From positions 1-64,000 of the forward strand of contig JABJIE010000070.1 of assembly GCA_018661505.1 (NCBI GenBank): 64,000 nucleotides of DNA. Direction: 5' to 3'. The notes below the pieces were generated by a model. It was not told where the DNA came from, ran no database searches, and saw only the letters and a list, made by a program, of their open reading frames with translations. Positions 45,056-52,953 of the stretch are shown here, piece after piece. Position numbers and translations under genes: made by a program. The stretch is from Lentimicrobiaceae bacterium (GTDB lineage: Bacteria > Bacteroidota > Bacteroidia > Bacteroidales > F082). The stretch's first letter is position 1; every line of letters starts with the position of its first letter.

Positions 45056-46315
45056 TTGAGGAGAGTAATGAAATTTGGTGGAGCATTGATGAGCGATGCT
45101 GAAGGTATTATAAAGGTAGGACAACTTGTAAAAGAGTATAGTTCTGATCCTCTTGTAATAGTTGTATCCGCCATTGGTAAAATAACAAATAGTTTAGAAA
45201 AATTGCATACCAACTCTGGGAACAGAGATAAATCAGAAAAATTATTCTTAGATATTAAAGATTACCATTTAAACCTTTTGGATAATCTTTTTCCGGAAGG
45301 TAATGATGAATTGATTAGAGCCATAGATGTTCGTTTCAACTCTTTATTGGAAAGCACCAATGAAACATATGAAAACAGATATGAGGCTTATGATAGCATC
45401 GTGTCAATCGGTGAAGAACTATCCAGTTGTATTATTTATCATTATTTGCTGAGCATGGGAATAAGTGCAAGATTAATTAATGCTAAAAGTTTGATTACAA
45501 CAAATAGCAACTACACTGATGCGGATGTTGATTGGAATTATACACAAAAAACCATAGAAACAAGAATTAATCCCATGTTAGAGACTCTGGACGTGGTTGT
45601 AACGCAAGGCTTTATTGGATCAGATATATCTGGAAAGCCCACTACCTTGGGTCGTGAGGGATCCGATTTTACGGCAGCTATATTTGGGAATATTCTTAAT
45701 GCAGATGAGGTTACCATATGGAAAAACGTACCTGGATTAATGAATTCTGACCCTGCAAGATTTGATGATTCAGAAAAGATTGAAAACATTTCTTACCATG
45801 AAGCCATAGAACTAGCCTATTATGGTGCCTCTGTAATACATCCAAAAACAATACAACCACTTAAACAGAAAAATATACCTCTGCTTGTGAGACCTTATTA
45901 TGATTCAAGTCTTAAACCTACTATAATAAACAATAATACTTCCAATGATTCGAATACTGCTAGTATTATAGTAAAGGATGACCAAGTATTGATGTCCATA
46001 GGCACACAAAATCTTTCTTTCATTGCTGAGGATAACTTAAAACAGATCTTCTCAGCATTTAGTAGAAATAGAATTCACATTAATATGATGCAAAATTCCG
46101 CTGTTAGCTTTTCTGTATCATTCAATAAAGACAATGATAAACTCAAAGCTTTAATTGATGACTTATCTATGTTTAACCTAAAATATAATACGGGGTTACA
46201 GCTACTAACAATCAGGCATTATACCGATGAACTCATAAATAAGTATGTAACCAACAAAAAAGTTTATCTGCTTCAAAAGAGTAGAGTTACGGTGCAGATT
46301 TTACTGTCAAAATAA
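45056..46315 (+). CDS. lysC: Aspartokinase
   Basis: Monofunctional aspartate kinase of about 419 residues, first step of the lysine/threonine/methionine pathway. The N-terminal kinase core has KFGGALMSDAEG, VIVVSAIGKITNSLE, TQGFIGSDISGKPTTLGREGSDFTA and the PGLMNSDPARF region. The C-terminal part is an ACT domain (LMSIGTQNLSFIAEDNL to NMMQNSAVSFSV). Starts are ambiguous: TTG 45056 keeps the first beta strand before KFGG, while ATG 45068, which has an AGGAG 4 nt ahead, would put the catalytic lysine at residue 2. I favour 45056. The KFGGALM form deviates slightly from the common KFGGTSV. Gene symbol by function. Confidence 0.9.
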   Translation: MRRVMKFGGALMSDAEGIIKVGQLVKEYSSDPLVIVVSAIGKITNSLEKLHTNSGNRDKSEKLFLDIKDYHLNLLDNLFPEGNDELIRAIDVRFNSLLESTNETYENRYEAYDSIVSIGEELSSCIIYHYLLSMGISARLINAKSLITTNSNYTDADVDWNYTQKTIETRINPMLETLDVVVTQGFIGSDISGKPTTLGREGSDFTAAIFGNILNADEVTIWKNVPGLMNSDPARFDDSEKIENISYHEAIELAYYGASVIHPKTIQPLKQKNIPLLVRPYYDSSLKPTIINNNTSNDSNTASIIVKDDQVLMSIGTQNLSFIAEDNLKQIFSAFSRNRIHINMMQNSAVSFSVSFNKDNDKLKALIDDLSMFNLKYNTGLQLLTIRHYTDELINKYVTNKKVYLLQKSRVTVQILLSK

Positions 46316-46733
46316 AAGATTGTGTAAATTTTCCACTTACTTTAAGATTATTATTCCAAATGTTTAATTGGGATTGTAGAAGCTTTCAAATCCCAAGGGG
46401 TTAAGTTTTTAAATTGTTGAGAGTAACATGTAAATCGTTTGCGTAATTTAATTTAACGCATAATCAGGGAGGTTAATATTTCATATACAGTCTCAAAAAT
46501 TACAGCACAGTTTAAAATTGTTTATTACCTGCATATGATTATAAAAAGCTGAAATATAGGCGAGTAATTAACACGCAGCATTATAAATGAACCATACATT
46601 ATTAAGTATATTTTTACTGGATTTACTATTAATGAATAATTTTTTATGGATATTTACTGGTTACTGGATTTTTAAAATATTTTTCATATTTAAACTTAAT
46701 GATTTTATTTACTGATAATTGGAGTGCAATATT
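46316..46733. other. Non-coding gap with two inverted repeats
   Basis: AT-rich gap of over 400 nt between aspartokinase and the phosphofructokinase gene. Arms TTGGGATT (46368-46375) and AATCCCAA (46389-46396) form an 8-bp hairpin about 50 nt after the aspartokinase stop, a possible terminator, though no strong U run follows directly. A second small inverted repeat is TGCGT/ACGCA (46440-46444, 46456-46460). I see no gene, remnant or RNA motif in the rest. Confidence 0.45.
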
Positions 46734-46741
46734 TATCTTTG
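46734..46741 (+). promoter_or_regulatory. Bacteroidota -7 box upstream of phosphofructokinase
   Basis: TATCTTTG matches TAnnTTTG, 31 nt before ATG 46773. No clear -33 element at the usual spacing. Confidence 0.5.
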
Positions 46742-46772
46742 CAACGGATTTTAAAATTTGAAAATAAGTTAG

Positions 46773-47990
46773 ATGAAAGAATCAATTGCAATATTATGTG
46801 GTGGTGGCCCTGCACCTGGAATAAACTCTGTCATAAGCTCAGTTTCACTGGTGTTTTTGAGATCAGGATATAAAGTTATAGGAATTCATGAAGGCTATAA
46901 GGGTTTGTTTTCAGATGATCGAAATACCATTGATATAGATTTTAATTTTGCTGATGATATTCATAAACAAGGAGGTTCTGCGCTTCAGATGAGCAGACAT
47001 AAACCTAAAGACCATGAATTTTCAACCAAATTCTTCACGGATAATAACGTTAAACTTTTGGTGACAATTGGTGGAGACGATACTGCTTCAACAGCAAATC
47101 GTATATCCAAATATTTAAGATCCAATAACGTAAGTATTCAGAATATTCATGTACCTAAGACCATAGACAACGATTTGCCATTACCTCCAGGAATTCCAAC
47201 TTTTGGTTATCATAGTGCAAAACAGGAGGGCGTGAGAATATCACAAACCATCTATGAAGATGCTAGAACAAGTGGTAATTGGTTTGTTTTATCAGCAATG
47301 GGACGTGAGGCTGGTCATCTTGCATTTGGAATTGGTGCAGCTTGTCATTTTCCTATGATAATTATACCAGAGATGTTCAATAAGGTAGAGGTTACTTTTG
47401 ATAAAATAATAAAACTTGTTATTTCAGCAATTGTTAAAAGAAAAATAGAAGGTGTTGACTACGGAGTAGCTATAATTAGTGAAGGAGTCTTCCATTTTAT
47501 GAGTGATGAAGAAATTAAAAATTCTGGAATTAACTTCTCCTATGATGATCATGGTCATCCCGAATTAGGTAATGTTAGCAAGGCTCATATATTTAATGTT
47601 TTACTTCAGAACAAGCTAAAGGAGATGGGTATAAATGTTAAAAGTAGACCAGTTGAATTAGGTTATGAACTTCGTTGTGTTCAGCCAACAGCATATGACC
47701 TTATGTACTGTGGAATGCTTGGTTTTGGCGTTAAGAAATTATTCGATGAAGGCAGAACTGGATGTATGGTAACTGCCAACCCAGTTGGAGATATAAATCC
47801 ATTATATCTCGATGATGTTGCTGACGAATCTGGCAAGGTACAGCCGCGGTTAGTTGATATTGATGGTGATAAGGCAAAAATGGTATATAACCAAGGACTT
47901 CAGTTTGTTGAACCAGGCGATTACGAGTCAGCAAAAAAGTTTGTTGCCAACCCTCAAGAATTAGACTTTAGGGCTATACTAGGATGGTAA
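46773..47990 (+). CDS. pfp: Phosphofructokinase, pyrophosphate-type by signature
   Basis: Group A phosphofructokinase of 405 residues. GGGPAPGINS at the N-terminus is the nucleotide/pyrophosphate loop. The key residues point to pyrophosphate as donor: the ATP enzymes have GGDGS, here GGDDT with D103; and PGTIDND is PKTIDND with K129, the lysine that replaces a glycine in PPi-dependent enzymes. The reaction is reversible: fructose 6-phosphate plus PPi to fructose 1,6-bisphosphate plus Pi. It is monocistronic with a -7 box and converges on the DUF2141 gene with 1 nt between stops. Confidence 0.9.
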   Translation: MKESIAILCGGGPAPGINSVISSVSLVFLRSGYKVIGIHEGYKGLFSDDRNTIDIDFNFADDIHKQGGSALQMSRHKPKDHEFSTKFFTDNNVKLLVTIGGDDTASTANRISKYLRSNNVSIQNIHVPKTIDNDLPLPPGIPTFGYHSAKQEGVRISQTIYEDARTSGNWFVLSAMGREAGHLAFGIGAACHFPMIIIPEMFNKVEVTFDKIIKLVISAIVKRKIEGVDYGVAIISEGVFHFMSDEEIKNSGINFSYDDHGHPELGNVSKAHIFNVLLQNKLKEMGINVKSRPVELGYELRCVQPTAYDLMYCGMLGFGVKKLFDEGRTGCMVTANPVGDINPLYLDDVADESGKVQPRLVDIDGDKAKMVYNQGLQFVEPGDYESAKKFVANPQELDFRAILGW

Positions 47991-47991
47991 G

Positions 47992-48453
47992 CTAGAATTT
48001 TTTTTCAAGTTTCTCAATTTCTTTATTTCCAGACATTAGTGGCATTACAATAACGGTGTCACTTTTTAGCATGAATTCTGACTTTATAAATGTAGGTGGT
48101 GATTTGGGCTTGTGATTGTAATCGGAAACACAAACGGGTTCTATGGGAATACCAAAAATACCAGTGTCTAACTTTTTGTTACCGTTCAGATCTTGAAAAC
48201 CAGCAGCAGCATACATACCTGCATCCTTAATGGTAAAAGTTAGTTTTACGGTTTCTGTTTTTGGAATAATAATAGCTGAATCAATGGTATGTGATTTATT
48301 TTTAAAGTCTTTCTTATTATCATAGATGCCAACATATAATTTTGTATCAAAGGACTTTATATTTTTAACTTCAAGCGTAAGTATGATATTGTCTTGAGCA
48401 AAAACAAAAGTCGAAGTAATTGACATTAAAATTATTAGGATAGTATCTCTCAT
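47992..48453 (-). CDS. Secreted DUF2141 protein
   Basis: Protein of 153 residues with a signal peptide (cleavage near TFVFAQ). The mature part is one DUF2141 domain: beta-sandwich of about 110 residues with LYVGIYDNKKDF, FTIKDAGMYAAAGFQDLNGNKKLDTGIFGIPIEPV, the Asp-rich loop DLNGNKKLD being the hallmark. Such proteins are secreted and of unknown role. It is the last gene of the operon, 11 nt after the ligase gene. Its co-transcription with envelope-lipid style enzymes is a clue to function. Confidence 0.85.
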   Translation of the reverse strand: MRDTILIILMSITSTFVFAQDNIILTLEVKNIKSFDTKLYVGIYDNKKDFKNKSHTIDSAIIIPKTETVKLTFTIKDAGMYAAAGFQDLNGNKKLDTGIFGIPIEPVCVSDYNHKPKSPPTFIKSEFMLKSDTVIVMPLMSGNKEIEKLEKKF

Positions 48454-48464
48454 AAAAAATATAT

Positions 48465-49754
48465 TTAACGTTTATCTATAAAAACCTGTGGCTTACGAGA
48501 ATCATTTATGAAATGTAATTTTGCTATTTCTTGTGGGCTATAAAACTCTATTTCTGGAGCTACTCTCAACTTAGCCCTAAAATTATCTTTTATATTTTTC
48601 TCATAATCTGGTTTATGATATAAGGAACCTATTTTAATTAAAAGTTCATCAATGCCTAATTCATTTGATGAAACTTCAACGATGTAATTATCTATGTAAT
48701 CAATTTCGTTTAGTATATCATATATGGCAGGAGGATAAATGGTTGTGCCTTTTAGTTTTATCATTTGCTGCTTTCGTCCAATTACAGGCCCTAATCTCAT
48801 TGTGTTTCTTCCGCACCTACATGGTTCTGTGTGATGATAGCACATATCCCCAGTTTTGAACCTTAATAAAGGCATCCCTTCCACACCAATTGTAGTTATT
48901 GTGACCTCTCCTGCTTCACCTTCGGAAACAGGGTTATTATTTTCGTCTAAAAACTCAACTATTATCATCTCAGGATGATGGTGCCCTCCTTTACCTTCTG
49001 AACATTCTGTAAATGCAGTTCCCATTTCTGTGGAAGCGTATGTAGAATAAAGTTTTAAATCCCATTCTTCAGCTATTTTTTTACCCAATTGATTTAAGGT
49101 AAAATCAGGATTTCTTATGGGCTCTCCAATGCAAATTGCTTTTTTTACACTTGTTTCATTAAGACTAATATTGTTATTTATTGCATATGTAATTAATTTG
49201 GGAATAAAGGATGGTACAGTTACAAATCCAGTTGGATTGAACCTTTTAATGGATTCAAATTGCATTTTCTGAAGGCCTGGACCAGTTCTAATTATACCCG
49301 CACCCAGTTTTCGTAATCCCATAAAATAAGCCATGCCAGCCATAAATCTTTTGTCTAGTGTAACCAATAGCTGATATATGTCTTCTTTGGTAGTGTCAGC
49401 GCATAAAAATGAAATATATTCATTGTAAGCTAATCTCTCCAAATCACCGTTGGTCATTGCAAATGTTACTGGTTCGCCAAGAGTGCCTGAAGTAGTTATA
49501 TAATCAATAACCTTATCTTTTTCTACACATAAGAAGTCATTATTATGTTTCTGTAAATCGTTTTTTGTAGTTACAGGTATTCTAGTGAGGTCATCTAGAG
49601 TCTTGATCGTGTTTATGTTAATACTATTATCATTAAATAATCTTCTATAAAAGTTTGAATTACTATTTAAATAGCCTAGAATAATTGGAAGTTGACTTTC
49701 TTGAAATTTTATAATTTCTTCCTTACTTTCTGTCTCAATTTTTGGAATACTCAT
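48465..49754 (-). CDS. PaaK-like acyl-adenylating ligase
   Basis: ANL-superfamily enzyme of 429 residues, similar in form to phenylacetate-CoA ligase. The phosphate-binding loop TSGTLGEP is at residues 88-95. STYASTEMGTAF carries the adenine-binding region. LLRFKTGDMCYHHTEPCRCGR has the Asp of the ribose site and a cysteine cluster seen in PaaK relatives. IGRKQQMIKLKGTTIYPPAI is the hinge before the C-terminal domain. It activates an unknown (probably aromatic or medium/long-chain) acid as an adenylate, then CoA or carrier thioester. It lies 6 nt from the C45 gene and 11 nt from DUF2141, inside the operon. Confidence 0.85.
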   Translation of the reverse strand: MSIPKIETESKEEIIKFQESQLPIILGYLNSNSNFYRRLFNDNSININTIKTLDDLTRIPVTTKNDLQKHNNDFLCVEKDKVIDYITTSGTLGEPVTFAMTNGDLERLAYNEYISFLCADTTKEDIYQLLVTLDKRFMAGMAYFMGLRKLGAGIIRTGPGLQKMQFESIKRFNPTGFVTVPSFIPKLITYAINNNISLNETSVKKAICIGEPIRNPDFTLNQLGKKIAEEWDLKLYSTYASTEMGTAFTECSEGKGGHHHPEMIIVEFLDENNNPVSEGEAGEVTITTIGVEGMPLLRFKTGDMCYHHTEPCRCGRNTMRLGPVIGRKQQMIKLKGTTIYPPAIYDILNEIDYIDNYIVEVSSNELGIDELLIKIGSLYHKPDYEKNIKDNFRAKLRVAPEIEFYSPQEIAKLHFINDSRKPQVFIDKR

Positions 49755-49760
49755 ATTTAA

Positions 49761-51461
49761 TTACCTTACTTTAGATTCTAGTTCTGTAATTTTATTCTTA
49801 ACATTATCAGCAGCTGTGGTGTTTTCAAACTCTTTTGAAAGAGAAAGTTTATAATAATCCAAAGCCCTATCATAATCCTTGATATCATAAAAATAATTAG
49901 CTGCTAGAACGTATCCTTGATAGTAATCTGGATTTACCGATATAAATTCGTTGATGAACTTATCCTTATTTTTAATATCAGTTCCATTATTTAAATTATC
50001 AATTAATACTTTTTTAAGCTTTCTAAATTTATTTATGCTTGCCAATTCATTATTTATGGTTAATGTATCAGCATTTATTGTTCTAACAGAGTCATAAATT
50101 ATTTCCCCTTTATCACTCAACTCTATTTTTGAAAATACAGTGTCAAGATTATAGTTGAGAAAAGCTCCAAATTGATAATTTGTAGTAGATACCCAAAAAT
50201 CATGTTTTAGAGGTTGAAATATTATACTATGATGTGAAATAAATTGAGCCATTGCTTTTTCATTTCCAATACCTATACTTTTATTACCCATTCCATTGTA
50301 GTCTCTTAACATTGAGGCAGCATCCTCATAAGTAGTTGTATCGTTATTATCCAATAATTCTAATGCTCTATTTTGTCTATATGCTGTTGCAGACTGCTCA
50401 ATATATTCTAGATTATTGGGTTCATTTTTAAATTTATCACTCTGAAAGTGATTTGAACAGATTAGTAAATCTTCTTTTGGATAATAGACATCAAGCCCTC
50501 CTGGCGATTTCTCAATTATGACAGCATTATTATCTTCAGCTGACCCAACTAATATAGATTCTGAAACAAATATCTCTCTTTTTTTTGCAATTGCAATTGC
50601 CTCATTAATATTGCCTGCATATTGAAGAATCTCACGAGCAAGCAGCGATATTGGCATTTTTGCTTTAGTCGGCATATCAGATTTGGCTGCATTTATTGTA
50701 ACAGTTAAGCCCTTTTTATTTATTCCAGAAACAACACCAATCATACTTGCCCAAGTTACATAAGCAAATTCATGACCAGTATCAGGTTTAACAAAAGCAA
50801 CAATTTTATTTTCAGCGAATTCATCATTAATATAAAAATCAAAATTGCGACCAATTATGAAGGAGCTATCATTAAATCCAAGATTTGCACCAAATGAAGT
50901 ACAGCCAACTAGTGCAAGGTTCTGCAATGCATGGCCAATGTCGTGAGCCCCATGATAATTTAGCATTCTTTCATACTTTGTTCCAATGTATTCGTAATTA
51001 TCTGCTGCGCTAAAAGAAACACCATATATTTCTTCAATGTATTCCGGAGGCACATATTTATGCATATCTCGGTTAAACCACGCAATAAAGTATTTTAGAA
51101 ATCTTAAATACCCTTTGGAAGGAACCAAAGTATTTATTTGATCCACAAATGAATCTTCTTGTTGTTTTATAAGTTCCTTTGTTAGTTTACCATTTATAAC
51201 TCCAATCTCGAAAGGATTTCCTTCCAAATACATTTCCCACAGCCCAAAAGCATTTTTTCTGAGCCATGAATTGCCAACAATGAAGTAATTGCTATCATAT
51301 ATTTCACGCTCTAAATCAAGCACTTCCATATTATCTATTTTGGGAGGGCTTATACTTGTCACTAGATTAAATACTATTGAGCTTGTTACAATTACGATAA
51401 CAAGTACAATTGTAATATTTCTAAGTTTTATCAAATACTTATGTTTCTTGTTAGTTATCAT
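49761..51461 (-). CDS. C45-family Ntn hydrolase/acyltransferase with TPR tail
   Basis: Membrane-anchored protein of 566 residues. After a short cytoplasmic start (MITNKKHKYLIKLRN) there is one transmembrane segment (ITIVLVIVIVTSSIVF). The domain that follows matches acyl-CoA:6-aminopenicillanic acid acyltransferase/peptidase C45: nucleophile C187 in VGCTSFGANLG, then IIGRNFDFYIND and VVSGINKKGLTVTINA. The C-terminus has TPR-like helices (YVLAANYFYDIKDYDRALDYY). Such enzymes form or break amide bonds. An upstream in-frame ATG (51509) overlaps the previous gene; ATG 51461 is preceded by AAGGAG, which supports it. Outside the cytoplasm its donor would not be free CoA, so hydrolysis or transacylation is more likely. 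Confidence 0.83.
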   Translation of the reverse strand: MITNKKHKYLIKLRNITIVLVIVIVTSSIVFNLVTSISPPKIDNMEVLDLEREIYDSNYFIVGNSWLRKNAFGLWEMYLEGNPFEIGVINGKLTKELIKQQEDSFVDQINTLVPSKGYLRFLKYFIAWFNRDMHKYVPPEYIEEIYGVSFSAADNYEYIGTKYERMLNYHGAHDIGHALQNLALVGCTSFGANLGFNDSSFIIGRNFDFYINDEFAENKIVAFVKPDTGHEFAYVTWASMIGVVSGINKKGLTVTINAAKSDMPTKAKMPISLLAREILQYAGNINEAIAIAKKREIFVSESILVGSAEDNNAVIIEKSPGGLDVYYPKEDLLICSNHFQSDKFKNEPNNLEYIEQSATAYRQNRALELLDNNDTTTYEDAASMLRDYNGMGNKSIGIGNEKAMAQFISHHSIIFQPLKHDFWVSTTNYQFGAFLNYNLDTVFSKIELSDKGEIIYDSVRTINADTLTINNELASINKFRKLKKVLIDNLNNGTDIKNKDKFINEFISVNPDYYQGYVLAANYFYDIKDYDRALDYYKLSLSKEFENTTAADNVKNKITELESKVR

Positions 51462-52953
51462 CCAAATTAATCTCCTTAAGAATATTATCCTTGCCAAAAA
51501 ACTCACCACATGTAATAATTGCGCTTAGGCTAACACCTAATATTCCATGTAGGTTTAGATTTTGTCCGGTAAAAAACAAATTACCAAGTTTTGTTCTTGG
51601 ATGAATATAAGAACCCAGTGGATTTTTGTGGTCTCTTAATGTTCCATACATTGATCCCTTTGGTGAACCAAGATAGTCTAGATAAGTTAATGGAGTTGAA
51701 ACGTAATAACTATCAATACTTTCCTTTAACTCAGGAAATTGCTTAGAAGCAAGTTCAATTAGTTTTTGTGCTTTCTCCTCCTTAAAATTTTTGTATCCAG
51801 CTCCTCTCTTTTTCGAATCGATATCTTTCCATTTTGCCACTTCTGCATATTCCATATGAGTAAGTAAGCCAATACATTTTGCATACTCACTTCCATTCTG
51901 CGGAACATTGCAATACATAAAATAATGTTCTGGCCATGTGTCCGAATTATAATTAGATGCGTACCAAACATCATCACCTTTGTAATAATTGTAGTTATAA
52001 TTACGATATTTAAAGCAATTATCCTTTAAAACCAAATTAATCGCAAATGCAGAAAGAGTATTTTCTGTTCTGTTCATTCTGTTCCTGAAAGATTTCTTGA
52101 TTCCACCATCTGGTATAAGGCTCATTGTGGTAGAAGGATGAACGTTGGAAATGAAATTTTTTGCTGTGAATACATCTCCTTTAATTGTTTTCACAGACTT
52201 TACTAAATCATCTGAAGTATCAATACTTACAACTGCACTATTCGTTATAACCTCACCACCCTTGTCCACTATCTGAGAGACTAATTTTTCGGAAATTTGT
52301 GAGGTGCGACCGATTACTCTGTAAGCACCAGATATATAATGGTTGTTGATTAGTGCATGAACATATAAGGGAGATTTACTCTTAACACCTCCATAAACAA
52401 AATTTAGAGCAGATAATACTTGCTGTAACTTTTTATTGCTTGTTAATGACCGAATAAATTCCCAGGTGTTTATTGTATGGTATTCATTAATATTTATTTC
52501 ATTGTTGTCATTTGCATTTAGCAAATTAAGCTCTTGTAATTCAACAACTTTTTGAATTTCTTTAATATAACCGTCAATTGCAGGTTCTTCATCAGGAAAA
52601 TATTCAACCATTTTTTCTCTAAAGCTATTCCAACCAATTGGAAACTTATATTCATTACCTCCAATATTAAATACATCGAAACCTGTATCATCTAGCCTTT
52701 GGTAATTTATATCATCAAATAGACCGAAATATTTAAAAATTTTATGGAGAGGTTGTCCTTCATCTAAGTCCCCAAGATAATGTAATCCTGTGCCAAAATA
52801 AAATCCTTTACGATTGTATGATTGCAAAGAACCTCCATATTGATGATTCTTTTCCAGGATCAAAATCTTCATTCCATGTTTTGCCATTAGGGCGCCGCAA
52901 AGCAGTCCACCTAATCCACTACCTATTATTATGAAGTCGTATTGATAACTCAA
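51451..52953 (-). CDS. CrtI/retinol-saturase-like FAD oxidoreductase
   Basis: Flavoprotein of 500 residues. The Rossmann fingerprint DFIIIGSGLGGLLCGALMAKHG is at the N-terminus, followed by LEKNHQYGGSLQSY. The C-terminus LFFTGQNLNLHGILGVSLSAI is the second FAD block. The overall layout is that of phytoene desaturase, carotene isomerase and retinol saturase enzymes. These act on polyene or unsaturated lipid chains, so this one may reduce, desaturate or isomerise the acyl chain of the operon's product. Its start overlaps the end of the fusion gene by 4 nt and its end overlaps the C45 gene by 11 nt. No carotenoid genes (crtB, crtE) are nearby. Confidence 0.85.
   Translation of the reverse strand: MSYQYDFIIIGSGLGGLLCGALMAKHGMKILILEKNHQYGGSLQSYNRKGFYFGTGLHYLGDLDEGQPLHKIFKYFGLFDDINYQRLDDTGFDVFNIGGNEYKFPIGWNSFREKMVEYFPDEEPAIDGYIKEIQKVVELQELNLLNANDNNEININEYHTINTWEFIRSLTSNKKLQQVLSALNFVYGGVKSKSPLYVHALINNHYISGAYRVIGRTSQISEKLVSQIVDKGGEVITNSAVVSIDTSDDLVKSVKTIKGDVFTAKNFISNVHPSTTMSLIPDGGIKKSFRNRMNRTENTLSAFAINLVLKDNCFKYRNYNYNYYKGDDVWYASNYNSDTWPEHYFMYCNVPQNGSEYAKCIGLLTHMEYAEVAKWKDIDSKKRGAGYKNFKEEKAQKLIELASKQFPELKESIDSYYVSTPLTYLDYLGSPKGSMYGTLRDHKNPLGSYIHPRTKLGNLFFTGQNLNLHGILGVSLSAIITCGEFFGKDNILKEINLDDN

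Noticed and set aside
51462..51509. N-terminal extension of the C45 enzyme from ATG 51509
   Set aside because: It would lie within the oxidoreductase coding end; ATG 51461 has an AAGGAG ribosome site and gives a normal signal-anchor.
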